The notes: generated from the letters alone by a model not told the origin. 64,000 nucleotides of DNA from Streptomyces sp. NRRL B-1347 (GCF_000720325.1 NZ_JOJM01000031.1:98867-162866); one strand, 5' to 3'. Positions 1-9,324 are shown, counted from the stretch's first letter. Made by a program: numbers and translations.

Positions 1-31
1 GGTCCGGTGACGGGCGGGCCCGGCCCCCGGC

Positions 32-808
32 TCAGTCCCGCGGGCGCCGCCGCAGCAGATACGTGTCCATGATCCAGCCCTTGCGCTCCCGGGCCTCGGC
101 CCGCAGCCGCCCGATGCGCCCGGCCGCCTCGGGCAGCGCCCCGGAGACGAGGATCTCGTCGGGCGTGCCGATGTAGGCGCCCCAGTAGATGTCGAGGTCG
201 TCCCGGTCGGCGTACCGCTGGAAGGCCTGCCGCGCGTCCAGCATCACCACCACGTCGTCCACGCCCTCGGGGAAGCCCTCGTCGCTCAGCCGGCGCCCGG
301 TGGTGACCTGGAAGGGGCGCCCGACGCGGTTCAGGCCCACCCGGTGCCGGGCGGCGAGCGCGGACACGCTGCTGACCCCGGGCACGACGTCGTACGCGAA
401 GGCGACGGCGCCGCGCCCGACGACGTCCTCCAGGATCGCGATCGTGCTGTCGTAAAGCGCCGGGTCGCCCCACACCAGGAAGGCACCGGTGCCCTCCGGG
501 CCCAGCTCGTCGGCGATCAGCCGCTCGTAGATGTCGGCGCGGCGGCCGCGCCAGTCGTCGACCGCGCCGGCGTAGGCGACCCGGTCCGCCTCCTGGTCGC
601 GCCGCGGGTCGCGGGCCTCGACGACGCGGTACGCCCCGTCCGGGCGGTGGGCGTCGAGCATCCCCCGGCGCAGCGCGACGAGGTCCGCCTTCTCCTCGCC
701 CTTGTCGAGGACGAAGAACACGTCGGTGTCCCTCATCGCCTTGACCGCCTGCAGGGTCAGCTGGTCCGGGTCGCCCGCGCCGATCCCGATGACATGAATC
801 CTTCGCAC
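32..808 (-). CDS. cobF: Precorrin-6A synthase (deacetylating), CobF
   Basis: A 258-residue tetrapyrrole methylase. Family knowledge: CobF uses S-adenosylmethionine to methylate C-1 of precorrin-5 and releases the C-1 acetyl group as acetate, in the aerobic cobalamin pathway. Seen: an N-terminal glycine-rich SAM-binding segment (VIGIGAGDPDQLT, residues 6-18), the WGDPALYD motif at 113-120 and PGVSS at 143-147, all in the usual order. Length is normal for the family. It is cytoplasmic, with no signal peptide. No other cob genes lie in the window, so it sits apart from the main cobalamin operon here. It reads away from the DUF309 gene, whose stop is 13 nt upstream on the same strand; the two may be co-transcribed. 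Confidence 0.93.
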   Translation of the reverse strand: MRRIHVIGIGAGDPDQLTLQAVKAMRDTDVFFVLDKGEEKADLVALRRGMLDAHRPDGAYRVVEARDPRRDQEADRVAYAGAVDDWRGRRADIYERLIADELGPEGTGAFLVWGDPALYDSTIAILEDVVGRGAVAFAYDVVPGVSSVSALAARHRVGLNRVGRPFQVTTGRRLSDEGFPEGVDDVVVMLDARQAFQRYADRDDLDIYWGAYIGTPDEILVSGALPEAAGRIGRLRAEARERKGWIMDTYLLRRRPRD

Positions 809-820
809 GTCAGGAGTGTG

Positions 821-1351
821 TCACCCGTCCCCGCGCGCCGCGCCGGGGGCCAGCGTCGGCGCGGCCGCCGCCGCGTCGATGGGCACCTCGCCCCGCTCCA
901 CCCGCGCCGCCAACCCCCGCGCCCACGCGAGCAGTTCCGGTACGCCGATCCCGTACGGCCGCTCCCGGCCCGGCTCCGCCGCGCTCCACGCCGCGACGGC
1001 GCCCGCGCCCCTGAGCAGCAGCCGCGCCCCGCCCTTCGCGTTGCCGCGCGCCGCGTGCGTCAGGCCCACGGCGAGCTGCGCGAGCCCCTGCCACAGGCCG
1101 CGCTCCTCGTCAGGACCCGCCTTCCAGGCGTCCTCGAAGACCTCGTGCGCGTGGAAGGGCCGCCCGGCGTCGAGGAGCGCCTGCGCCTCGGCGAGGGTCT
1201 CCGCCGGGGTGCGGGGCACGCCCTCCGGCTGCCGCTCGACGCCTTCGGCCCCGTACGGCAGCGGCCGCCCGAGGCCGTCGCGCGGTCGCGCGCTGCGCGC
1301 CCGGCCCGCCGTGTCCCGGTCCCGGTCGCCTGGTCCAAGTGCGCTCGTCAT
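821..1351 (-). CDS. DUF309 domain-containing protein
   Basis: A 176-residue protein with the DUF309 signature: PFHAHEVFEDAWK at about residues 65-77, followed by the helix LWQGLAQLAVGLTHAARGN at 86-104. The frame stays open upstream to 1531, but that stretch would run through the tRNA gene. The ATG at 1351 (MTSALGPGDR) is therefore the sensible start. The first 45 residues are low-complexity and charged. The biochemical role of DUF309 is not established; conserved His and Glu residues in the motif suggest metal binding, which is inference. It is probably co-transcribed with cobF, 12 nt downstream. Confidence 0.8.
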   Translation of the reverse strand: MTSALGPGDRDRDTAGRARSARPRDGLGRPLPYGAEGVERQPEGVPRTPAETLAEAQALLDAGRPFHAHEVFEDAWKAGPDEERGLWQGLAQLAVGLTHAARGNAKGGARLLLRGAGAVAAWSAAEPGRERPYGIGVPELLAWARGLAARVERGEVPIDAAAAAPTLAPGAARGDG

Positions 1352-1488
1352 GCGGCGATTCTCCCGCCCCCGCCCCGCACCCCGCCTCCGGGCGGTGACC
1401 TGCGAAGGGGACGGCCGGGACCACCCCCGCACGTGGGGTAGAGTTCTACCTGCGTGATCACGCGGAACACACACCGCGAGGAACGCAC

Positions 1489-1562
<74 letters not shown>

Positions 1563-1580
1563 CTTTGCGAAGTCGCGAGT

Positions 1581-1618
1581 CGAGGGGCCGTTTCAGAGAG
1601 ATCTGAAACGGCCCCTCG
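1581..1618 (+). terminator. Intrinsic terminator after tRNA-Pro
   Basis: A perfect 17-bp inverted repeat (1581-1597 with 1602-1618) with a GAGA tetraloop, starting 19 nt after the tRNA. There is no long T-tract, as is common for actinobacterial terminators. Confidence 0.85.
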
Positions 1619-1707
1619 GTCGTTCCGCGACCGCTGGCTATGCTGCCGCCGTGCGAAGCGCTCAGGGAAGCGCTCAAACGAACAGCGGTGGGCGAGGGGG
1701 CAGCAGC

Positions 1708-2922
1708 ATGCGCGAACCGGTGGACCTCAGGCGGCAGCGGATCCTCGCCGTGGTGCGGTCGCGCGGCGCGACCCGGGTCAGCGACCTCGCGGCGGAGCTC
1801 GCGGTGTCGGTGGTGACCCTCAGGCGCGACGTGGAGGAGCTCGCCCGCGAGGGCAAGCTGCGCCGCGGCCACGGGGTGGCCCGGCCGGTCCTGCCCGAGC
1901 CCGGGCGGCGGACGGCCCCCGCTCCCGACCCCACGGCGGACGAAGGCCCCGTCGCGGTCGTGGTGCCCGAGCGCCACTCCTATCTGTACGAGACGCTGCA
2001 CGGCGCCCGCTCCGCCTTCGAGGAGGCGGGCGTGCGCATCGCGCTGCACATCGCCCCGGCCGCACCCGGCGCCGAACAGCCGCTGGTGGAGCGGGCGTTG
2101 GCGGACGGTGCGCGGGGCCTGCTGATCGCGCCGCGCTGGCGCAGCCGGGCCACCGAGGAGGCCGACTACGCCTGGCTGGCGCGCGTCGGGGTGCCCACGG
2201 TCGTGATGGAGCGCAGGCCCCGGCGCGGCAGCGCGCTGCACGCCGTCGACGCGGTGTGCACGGACCACTGGTACGGCGTCCACCTCGCCGTCGAGCACCT
2301 CACGGGCCTCGGGCACCGGCGCGTCGTGCTCGCCGCGCGCGACGACAGCCCGACGGCGCGCACCCTGCGCGCGGCGTTCGCCGAGATCGCGGCGGACCAC
2401 CCCCACGTCGACGCGTGGGCGGTCGCCCTCAGCTCTCCCGGAGCGGTCCCGGACCCGGCGGCGCCGACCGCCGAGCAGCCGGTCGATCTGCCCTCGCTGC
2501 TCGGCGAATCGGGTGCGACGGCCGCCGTCCTGCACGGTGACGTGGACGCGCTGATGCTGGTGCAGGCGTTGCGCGACGCCGGGATCCGGGTCCCCGAGGA
2601 CTGCTCCGTGATCGCGTACGACGACGTGGTCGCGGCGCTCGGCAGCACCCCCCTGACGGCCGTGTCCCCGCCCAAGGCGGACATCGGCAGGGCGGCGGCC
2701 GAGCTGCTCCTGCGCCGTCTCGGGCGGGTGGCGGACGGCGGCGCGGCGGAGCCGGTGCGGCGCGTGGAGTTGCTGCCCGAGCTGAAGGTCCGCGGCTCGA
2801 CGTCGGCTCCGCGCGGGGCGGAGGCCCAGGGGCAGAGCGGGGCGGAGGACGAGGGGCAGAGCGGGGCGGAGGCCGAGGGGCAGGGCCGGGGCGCCGCGGG
2901 CGCAACTTCCGTGCCACGATGA
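1708..2922 (+). CDS. Hybrid DeoR-HTH / LacI-type sugar-binding transcriptional regulator
   Basis: A 404-residue regulator. Residues 5-57 form a DeoR-type winged helix (RQRILAVVRSRGATRVSDLA, then SVVTLRRDVEELAREGKLRRGHG). Residues of about 85-360 look like the periplasmic-binding-protein effector domain of the LacI family (for example VPERHSYLYETLHGARSAFEEAG and a VPEDCSVIAYDDVVAA core). The start is the ATG at 1708 with GAGGGGG seven bases upstream; upstream in-frame codons run into the tRNA and terminator. It reads in the same direction as the ABC-uptake genes, so it is likely their local, sugar-responsive repressor. The C-terminal ~25 residues are a Glu/Gly/Gln repeat that looks recently expanded. 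Confidence 0.85.
   Translation: MREPVDLRRQRILAVVRSRGATRVSDLAAELAVSVVTLRRDVEELAREGKLRRGHGVARPVLPEPGRRTAPAPDPTADEGPVAVVVPERHSYLYETLHGARSAFEEAGVRIALHIAPAAPGAEQPLVERALADGARGLLIAPRWRSRATEEADYAWLARVGVPTVVMERRPRRGSALHAVDAVCTDHWYGVHLAVEHLTGLGHRRVVLAARDDSPTARTLRAAFAEIAADHPHVDAWAVALSSPGAVPDPAAPTAEQPVDLPSLLGESGATAAVLHGDVDALMLVQALRDAGIRVPEDCSVIAYDDVVAALGSTPLTAVSPPKADIGRAAAELLLRRLGRVADGGAAEPVRRVELLPELKVRGSTSAPRGAEAQGQSGAEDEGQSGAEAEGQGRGAAGATSVPR
2815..2886 (+). repeat. Three 24-bp in-frame direct repeats
   Basis: Three adjacent 24-nt copies (2815-2838, 2839-2862, 2863-2886), nearly identical, encode an eight-residue unit of the GAEAEGQS type at the regulator's C-terminus. This is a typical slippage-prone coding repeat. 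Confidence 0.85.
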
Positions 2923-2927
2923 GCGTT

Positions 2928-2954
2928 TGATCGGTTCATCTTCTTCTGATCGGT
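2928..2954 (+). promoter_or_regulatory. Candidate operator: TGATCGGT direct repeats upstream of the sugar-uptake operon
   Basis: TGATCGGT occurs at 2928-2935 and 2947-2954, 19 bp apart, in an AT-richer stretch between the regulator stop and the binding-protein start. A partial reversed copy lies near 2973-2980. Position and spacing suit a repressor or promoter site; no protein binding is shown. Confidence 0.4.
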
Positions 2955-3025
2955 CTATTGACCAGGTTCGCTCAGGCGATCAGTATTCCCGTGACTCGGA
3001 CACGCAGGAGCCGCGGGAGGCGCCC

Positions 3026-4375
3026 ATGCCTGCTCGACACAGCCGCCCCAGCCGCCGGGGAGTGCTCGCCGCGCTCACCGCCCTGCCGCTCACGGGCGCC
3101 CTCGGCGCCTGCGGCGGGGGCGGCGGCGCGTCCGCCGCGGGCGGCAGACGTGCCAACGGCGTCACCACCCTCACCTTCTGGTCCGCGCTGCGCGGCAGCC
3201 GGGAGGTCGTGGACGCCTTCAACCGGACGCACGACCACATCCAGGTCGACTTCGAGCAGGTGCCGTCCGGCAACCACGGCGGCTACGCGAAGCTGAGCAA
3301 CGCGGCGCGCGCGGGCAACGCCCCCGACGTCGCCACGATCGAGTACCCCCAGGTGCCGGGCTTCGCGATAGACGGCGTGGCCCGTGACCTCACGCCGCTG
3401 CTCGGCGACGGGCTGCGGGCCAAGCTGCTGCCTCAGGCGCTCGGCCTGACCACGTTCGAGAAGCGCACCTACAGCGTGCCGCTCGACGTCGAGCCGATGG
3501 TGCTGCACTACCGCGCGGACCTCTTCGAGACGTACGGCTTCGAGGTCCCCGCCACGTGGGACGAGTTCGCCGAGCTCGCCCGGAAGGTGCCGGGCCGCGG
3601 TGAGGGCCGCAGGGCGGCGGTCTTCCCCACGGACGGCGCGATGCACTTCGCCGCCTGGGCCTGGCAGGCGGGCGCCCAGTGGTTCGACACCTCCGGCGGC
3701 GCCTGGAACGTGTCCCTCGCGGACGCTCCGACCCGGCGCGTGGCGGCGTACTGGCAGCGACTGATCGACGAGGACCTCGTCCACGTCAACGCCGTCGAGA
3801 GCCGTCTGTTCGACGCCCAGATCGGGAACGGCCTGGTCCTGACCCGGTTCAGCGGCGCCTGGGAGGCGGGCGCGCAGATGAACGCGCGGCCCGGCCAGAA
3901 GGGCCGGTGGCGGATCGCGCCGCTGCCCCAGTGGGACCCGGACCGGCCCGTCGTCGGCACGCACGGCGGCTCCACCTTCGCCGTGACCAAGGACAGCAGG
4001 CACCCGGAGGCCGCCATGGAGTTCATCGAGTGGCAGGTCTCCCACCCCGACGCCCTCAAGGCCCGCCTCTCCAGCGGCGCGAGCAGCCAGTACCCGGCCG
4101 CGTCCGCACTCGTGGCGGTCGGCCGGGCGGCCTTCGACCGCGACTACTACGGCGGCCAGGACGTCTACGCGCTCTTCGACGACGAGGCCCGCAAGATCCG
4201 CGACGGCTGGATGTGGGGCCCCCGGATGACCGCCACCAGCAAGGTCATGCAGGACGCCTTCGCCCGCGCCGGAGGCGGCTCCGGCACCGTCCTGTCCGCC
4301 GTGCGCGCCGCGCAGGACGGCACGATGCCCGACCTCAAGGCGCTCGGCCTGGCCACCACCCAGCACACCACGTGA
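3026..4375 (+). CDS. Carbohydrate ABC transporter substrate-binding lipoprotein
   Basis: A 449-residue solute-binding protein of the sugar ABC uptake class. The signal peptide has a twin-arginine-like SRRG and a lipobox LGAC with the lipidated cysteine at residue 29, so the protein is probably exported and anchored outside the membrane. The mature part starts with the typical VTTLTFWSALRGSREVVDAFNR and continues with hinge-region motifs such as YSVPLDVEPMVLHYRADLFE and FAVTKDSRHPEAAMEFIEW. The start is the ATG at 3026 after GGGAGG; a longer in-frame start at 2927 lacks a ribosome site and would spoil the signal peptide. It is the first gene of a transport operon with the two permeases downstream. 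No ATPase gene is present, so a shared MsiK-type ATPase is likely (inference). Confidence 0.93.
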   Translation: MPARHSRPSRRGVLAALTALPLTGALGACGGGGGASAAGGRRANGVTTLTFWSALRGSREVVDAFNRTHDHIQVDFEQVPSGNHGGYAKLSNAARAGNAPDVATIEYPQVPGFAIDGVARDLTPLLGDGLRAKLLPQALGLTTFEKRTYSVPLDVEPMVLHYRADLFETYGFEVPATWDEFAELARKVPGRGEGRRAAVFPTDGAMHFAAWAWQAGAQWFDTSGGAWNVSLADAPTRRVAAYWQRLIDEDLVHVNAVESRLFDAQIGNGLVLTRFSGAWEAGAQMNARPGQKGRWRIAPLPQWDPDRPVVGTHGGSTFAVTKDSRHPEAAMEFIEWQVSHPDALKARLSSGASSQYPAASALVAVGRAAFDRDYYGGQDVYALFDDEARKIRDGWMWGPRMTATSKVMQDAFARAGGGSGTVLSAVRAAQDGTMPDLKALGLATTQHTT

Positions 4376-4408
4376 ACGCCCGCACCCCGAAAGGCAGGTG
4401 CCCCCCCC

Positions 4409-5389
4409 ATGACCGCGACAGCCCACGCCCCCGCGGCCCCCGCCCCGCAGCGGGCCGCCGACGTGCCCGGGCGCAAGGCCAAGCGCGTGGCCGAGCGCCG
4501 CAGACGCACCGCGGCGGGCGTCCTGATGGCCCCGTTCTTCCTCCTCCTCACCGTCGTCTTCCTCGTCCCCGTCGGGACTGCCGTGTGGCTGAGCCTCTTC
4601 AGCGACGACCAGCCGGGCCTCGGCTTCGGCCCCGAGCGCACCGTCTTCGTGGGCGTGCGCTCCTACGCCGCCGTGCTCACCGACCCCACGTTCCTGTCCG
4701 GGCTCGGCACGGTCGCGCTGTACTGCCTGCTCTACATCCCCCTGATGGTGCTCGGCTCCCTCGCCCTCGCGCTGCTCCTCGACTCCGGCGTCGTACGGCT
4801 GCGCGCCTGGGCCCAGCTGGGCCTGTTCCTGCCGCACGCGGTGCCCGGCATCATCGCCGCCCTGATCTGGCTCTACCTCTACACACCCGGCATCAGCCCG
4901 GTCATCGACGCCCTCAACAAGGCCGACGTCACGGTGGACTTCCTCGGCCTGCACACCACGCTGCCGTCGATCGTGAACATCGCCCTGTGGAGCAACCTCG
5001 GCTACAACATGGTCGTCTTCTACGCCGCCCTCCAGGCGGTCCCGCGCGAGGTCGTCGAGGCGGCGGTCGTGGACGGGGCGGGGCCCGTGCGCACCGCGCT
5101 CCAGGTGAAGACGCCGCTCGTGCGCTCCTCGATCGTGGTGGTCGCCATGTTCACCCTGATCTGGGCGCTCCAGCTGTTCACCGAACCGATGCTGCTCAGC
5201 CAGTCCTCACAGATGATCAACTCCCGGTTCTCGCCCAGCATGTACATCTACGACGCCGCCTTCACCCGCAACAACTACTCGCTGGCCGCCGCCGCCTCGG
5301 TGATCCTCCTCGCCCTCACCGTCGCCGTGTCCTACGCCGTCACCCGCTGGACCGGCCGCGCCGACCGGACCGTGGAGGCCGCCCGATGA
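4409..5389 (+). CDS. Carbohydrate ABC transporter permease, MalF/UgpA type
   Basis: A 326-residue inner-membrane permease with a charged N-terminus (about 38 residues) and six predicted membrane segments. The EAA loop that contacts the ATPase is visible at about residues 214-227 (EVVEAAVVDGAGPV). It pairs with the next permease and the upstream lipoprotein to import a sugar or oligosaccharide. Its TGA overlaps the next ATG (ATGA at 5386-5389), which indicates translational coupling. Confidence 0.93.
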   Translation: MTATAHAPAAPAPQRAADVPGRKAKRVAERRRRTAAGVLMAPFFLLLTVVFLVPVGTAVWLSLFSDDQPGLGFGPERTVFVGVRSYAAVLTDPTFLSGLGTVALYCLLYIPLMVLGSLALALLLDSGVVRLRAWAQLGLFLPHAVPGIIAALIWLYLYTPGISPVIDALNKADVTVDFLGLHTTLPSIVNIALWSNLGYNMVVFYAALQAVPREVVEAAVVDGAGPVRTALQVKTPLVRSSIVVVAMFTLIWALQLFTEPMLLSQSSQMINSRFSPSMYIYDAAFTRNNYSLAAAASVILLALTVAVSYAVTRWTGRADRTVEAAR

Positions 5390-6249
5390 ACGCGCACGAC
5401 TCCACTCCGACGCGCCCGCGCCTGCTCGGCCGGGCCACGGTCAACGCCGTCGTCGCGCTCTTCGTCCTCTACACGCTGCTTCCGGTCCTCTGGCTGGTGC
5501 TCGCCGCGACGAAGACCCGCGACGCCCTGTTCAGCAGCAGCCTGCTGTCCTTCGGCGACTTCTCCCTGGTCCAGAACGTCAAGGACGTGTTCGCCATGGA
5601 CGGCGGCCTGTACGGCCGCTGGTACGGCAACAGCCTGCTCTACGCCGTCCTGGGCGCGGCCCTCGGCGCGCTGATCAGCGTCGCCTGCGGCTACGCCTTC
5701 GACAAGTACCGCTTCCGGCACAAGGAGAAGCTGTTCGGCCTGGTGCTCGCCGCGGTCATGGTGCCCCAGACGGTCCTCGCCCTTCCGCTGTACCTGCTGG
5801 CCTCCGAAGCCGGTCTGGTGAACACCTTCTGGGCGGTCTTCGTCCCGGTCCTCTTCAACCCCTTCGGCGTCTACCTGGGCCGGATCTTCAGCCAGGGCTA
5901 CGTGCCCGACGAGGTCCTGGAGGCCGCCCGCGTCGACGGCGCGGGCGAGCTCACGACGTACGTCCGCGTCTCCCTGCGCATGCTCGGCCCCGGTCTGATC
6001 ACGGTGTTCCTCTTCCAGCTCACCGCGATCTGGAACAACTTCTTCCTGCCGATGGTGATGCTGTCGGACCAGGACCTGTACCCGGTGAGCCTCGGCCTGT
6101 ACCAGTGGAACAGCCAGGCGACGGTCTCGCCCGAGTACTACCCGGTGGTCATCACCGGCTCGCTGCTCGCGGTCGTCCCGCTGATACTCGCCTTCGTCCT
6201 CCTGCAGCGGTTCTGGCGCTCGGGCCTCACGGCGGGAGCGGTCAAGTGA
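5386..6249 (+). CDS. Carbohydrate ABC transporter permease, MalG/UgpE type
   Basis: A 287-residue second permease of the uptake system, with six predicted membrane helices and an EAA loop at about residues 175-188 (DEVLEAARVDGAGE). The start ATG overlaps the previous stop. A much longer open frame exists upstream but is out-of-frame shadow of the binding-protein and permease genes. The stop overlaps the GTG start of the dehydrogenase (GTGA), continuing the coupled operon. Confidence 0.93.
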   Translation: MNAHDSTPTRPRLLGRATVNAVVALFVLYTLLPVLWLVLAATKTRDALFSSSLLSFGDFSLVQNVKDVFAMDGGLYGRWYGNSLLYAVLGAALGALISVACGYAFDKYRFRHKEKLFGLVLAAVMVPQTVLALPLYLLASEAGLVNTFWAVFVPVLFNPFGVYLGRIFSQGYVPDEVLEAARVDGAGELTTYVRVSLRMLGPGLITVFLFQLTAIWNNFFLPMVMLSDQDLYPVSLGLYQWNSQATVSPEYYPVVITGSLLAVVPLILAFVLLQRFWRSGLTAGAVK

Positions 6250-7253
6250 CCCCGCCCCGCGCCGCGCTCGCCATGTCGCCGCGGGCCGCGGCAGCCGTCT
6301 TCGCGCCGCGCTCGCTCGCCGCGCTCGCCGAGGTGTGCGACCTGGCGCCGCCGCCCGCGCTCGACGACCTGACGACCGGCCGCGCCAAGGAAGTGCTCGC
6401 CGACGTCGAGGTCCTCGTGACGGGCTGGGGCTGCCCGCCGCTCGACGTCGGCGTGCTCGCGGCGGCGCCCCGCCTCCGGGCCGTGGTGCACGCGGCAGGA
6501 TCGGTGCGCGGACACGTCACCGACGCCTGCTGGGAGCGGGGCATCGCGGTGTCGTCGGCCGCCGCGGCCAACGCGCTCCCCGTCGCCGAGTACACCCTCG
6601 CGATGATCCTGCTGCACGGCAAGCACGTCCTGGAGCGGGCCCGCGACTACCGGCGCGCCCGCGAGCGCGACGACTGGCTGCGCACCCCCCACGAGGTCGG
6701 CAACTACCGCCGCACCGTGGGCATCCTCTCCGCCTCGCTCATCGGCCGCCGGGTCATCGAGCTGCTGCGCCCCTTCGACTTCGAGGTGCTCCTTCACGAC
6801 CCGTACGTCGGCGCGGCCGAGGCCGCCGCACTCGGCGCGGAGCGGGTGAGCCTGCCCGGCCTCTTCACGCGCGGCGACCTGGTGAGCGTGCACACGCCGC
6901 TGCTGCCCGCGACCCGCGGCCTGGTCGGCCGGGACCTGCTCGCCTCCATGCGGCCCGGAGCCACCCTGATCAACACCTCGCGCGGCGCCGTCGTCGACCA
7001 GGACGCCCTCACCGACGTGGTGCGCGCGGGCCGGATCAGGGCGGTGCTCGACGTGACGGACCCCGAAGTCCTGCCCGCAGGCCACCCGTTGTGGGACTGC
7101 CCGAACGCCCTGATCACCCCGCACCTCGCGGGCTCCCAGGGCAGCGAGTGGCAGCGCCTCGCCGACACGGCCGTCGGCGAGGTGGCCCGCTGGGCCGCGG
7201 GCGAGGGCCTCGCCCATCCCGTACGACGCGAAAGGCTGGCGTACCTGGCATGA
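6246..7253 (+). CDS. D-2-hydroxyacid dehydrogenase family protein
   Basis: About 335 residues if the GTG at 6246, overlapping the permease stop, is used; ATG 6273 is an alternative. The fold is that of NAD-dependent D-2-hydroxyacid dehydrogenases. Catalytic residues are visible: Arg in INTSRGAVVDQ, Glu in DPEVLPAGHPL and His in ITPHLAGSQG. The nucleotide-binding turn reads VGILSASLIGRR, so the usual GxGxxG is altered (Gly replaced by Ser/Ala), although related proteins beside DUF2264 genes often vary here. Its place between sugar permeases and DUF2264 suggests it handles a keto- or hydroxy-acid from the imported carbohydrate; the substrate is unknown. The stop overlaps the next ATG. Confidence 0.85.
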   Translation: MTPPRAALAMSPRAAAAVFAPRSLAALAEVCDLAPPPALDDLTTGRAKEVLADVEVLVTGWGCPPLDVGVLAAAPRLRAVVHAAGSVRGHVTDACWERGIAVSSAAAANALPVAEYTLAMILLHGKHVLERARDYRRARERDDWLRTPHEVGNYRRTVGILSASLIGRRVIELLRPFDFEVLLHDPYVGAAEAAALGAERVSLPGLFTRGDLVSVHTPLLPATRGLVGRDLLASMRPGATLINTSRGAVVDQDALTDVVRAGRIRAVLDVTDPEVLPAGHPLWDCPNALITPHLAGSQGSEWQRLADTAVGEVARWAAGEGLAHPVRRERLAYLA

Positions 7254-9173
7254 CCCTCCCCTTCGAGCTGCCCGCGGCGGACCGGGACCTGAGCCCGCAC
7301 ACCGGATACACCCGCGCGCACTGGGAAGCCGTCGCCGACGGCCTGCTCGGCGCCGCGTGGCGCTGGTCCACCCCCGGGTGCGCCCTGCTCGACCTGCCCG
7401 GCCGCCCCTCCGCGTCCGGGGTCCGCTCGGACGGGCTCGAAGGCTACGCCCGTACGTTCCTCGCGGCGGGCTTCCGCGTCGCGGGCGCGGGCGGCGCCGA
7501 CCCGCACGGCTGGCTGGAGCGGTACGCGCGCGGCCTCGCGGCGGGCACCCGCGCGCCCGGCCGCGACGACACCGAGTCGTGGCCGCTGATCCTCGACCAC
7601 CACGTACAGGGCCAGCCGATGGTCGAGTCGGCGTCCGTCGCGCTCGGCCTCGCGCTGACCCGGCCGTGGCTGTGGGACCGCCTCGACGACGCCGTGCGGG
7701 ACCGCGCGGAGAGCTGGCTGCGCGGCGCGCTCACCCACGTCCCCGCACCCAACAACTGGTACCTGTTCCCCTTCATGGTGGCGTCCTTCCTGGAGTCCGT
7801 CGGCCGCGGCGACGCGGCGACGGCACGCGCCATGGAGCGCGCGCTCGCCCTCCTGGACACCTGGTACCGGGGCGACGGCTGGTACGCCGACGGCGACGGG
7901 CGGGCCTTCGACCACTACAACGGCTGGGCCCTGCACCTGTATCCGCTGCTGCACGCGCACCTCACGGGCGACGCGGCCCTCGCGGCCCGGCTCGGGCCGC
8001 GGCTGCGCGCCCACCTGGAGGGCTACGCGCTGTTCTTCGGCGGGGACGGCGCGCCGGTCCACTTCGGGCGCTCGCTCACCTACCGCTTCGCGGCCACCGC
8101 GGCCGTCGGCGCAGGAGCGGTCACCGGCCACACCCCGCTGCCGCCCGGCGCCTCGCGCCGCATCGCCAGCGGGGCTCTGCGCCACTTCCTCGACCGCGGC
8201 GCGCTCACCGCCGACGGGCTGCTGAGCCTCGGCTGGCACGGGCCGCACGCCGCCACGCTCCAGTCCTACTCGGGCCCGGCGTCCCCCTACTGGGCGGCGA
8301 AGGCCTTCGTGGCGCTGCTGGCCCCCGCGACCGACCCGCTGTGGACGGCGGTGGGAGTCCGCGCCGAGCGAGACGGGGGACCGGGTGCTCGCGCTGCCCG
8401 CGCCCGGCCTTCTCGTCCAGGCGACCCAGGCGGACGGGATCGTACGGCTTCACAACCACGGCAGCGACCACGTCCGGCCGCACGAGGGCGAGTCCGCCGC
8501 CCAGGACGACCCGCACTACGGACGGCTCGCCTACTCCACGCACACCGGCCCCACCTCGCTCGCCAACGCCGCGGACAACCACCTGGCGGTGGTGGTCGAA
8601 GGCGTCGCGAGCGTCCGGCGCCGCATCCGCCCCCTCGGCGCGGGGCACGGCGACGGCTGGGGCTGGGCCGCCTCCTGGCACCGGCCGGTGTTCGGCTCCG
8701 GGCCGCCGATGGTGCCGGGACTGCGCGTCGAGAGCGTCACCGTCGCGCGCGGCCCCTACGAGCTGCGGGTCCACCGCGTCGTGGGCGCCCCGCCCGGCGC
8801 GCGGGTGACCCTCACCGGCTGGGCCACGCGGGCGCTCCGCTCGGAGCTCGTCGGCCTGTACGGCTGGGACCAGCCGGACGAGGTGCGGGCCCCCGAGGGC
8901 ACGGCGTACGAACCGTGGGTGCGGCTGCCCCGGCTCTCGGCCGCAGCCGAGGGCACCGGGGTGTACGTGGCGCTGGCCGCACTGGGGGCGGCCGGGCCGG
9001 GCGCGCCGCTCGCCGGAGCGGTCCGCGAGGCCGTCCTGTCCGCGGACGAGGTGCTGGTGCGCTGGACGGACGGCTCGCGGACCACGGTCGGCTTCGAGCC
9101 ACCGCGGGTCCGCCACGGTGGGGGTGCGGGCGATCGGCCTTCGGCCTCGTCCTCAAGCGCCGGACGGGCTTGA
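7250..9173 (+). pseudogene. DUF2264 domain protein, split by a 1-nt frameshift
   Basis: The first part, from ATG 7250 (overlapping the previous stop), encodes about 367 residues of a DUF2264 protein (DHHVQGQPMVESASVAL, APNNWYLFPFMVASFLESVG, FDHYNGWALHLYPLLHAHL). At 8353-8355 an extra G in GTGGGAGTCC shifts the frame. Removing one G restores a continuous VESAPSETGDRVLALPAPG and the C-terminal domain, which then reads on to 9173. The restored protein would be about 640 residues, normal for the family. DUF2264 proteins resemble alpha/alpha-toroid polysaccharide-active enzymes; their substrate is not settled. The last codons run into the 43-bp repeat. This is either a genuine frameshift or a one-base sequence error in a G-run. 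Confidence 0.85.
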
Positions 9174-9317
9174 TGATCGCGCTGCGCGCTCGTCCTCAAG
9201 CGCCGGACGGGCTTGATCCTTGTGCTGCGCGTTCGTCTTCAAGTGCCGGGCGGGCTTGATGGTTGTGCTGCGCGTTCGTCTTCAAGTGCCGGGCGGGCTT
9301 GATGGTTGCGCTGACGG
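9146..9317. repeat. 43-bp tandem repeat, four copies
   Basis: Four copies begin at 9146, 9189, 9232 and 9275, exactly 43 bp apart. Each has a core like CAAGCGCCGGACGGGCTTGA followed by a GTGCTGCGCG-type spacer. Copies 1-2 and copies 3-4 form two sequence subtypes. It lies between two convergent genes and overlaps the end of the DUF2264 frame. The core is a widespread Streptomyces intergenic motif (from memory of such genomes). Confidence 0.9.
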
Positions 9318-9324
9318 CTCGGCC

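Noticed and set aside
2972..4954. A 660-codon open frame on the minus strand
   Set aside because: It is antisense to the binding-protein and permease genes, is Gly/Ala/Arg/Glu-rich without recognisable domains, and owes its length to high GC content.
9146..9317. Regular repeats considered as a CRISPR array
   Set aside because: The units are 43 bp with conserved spacers, so they form a plain tandem repeat; no cas genes are present.
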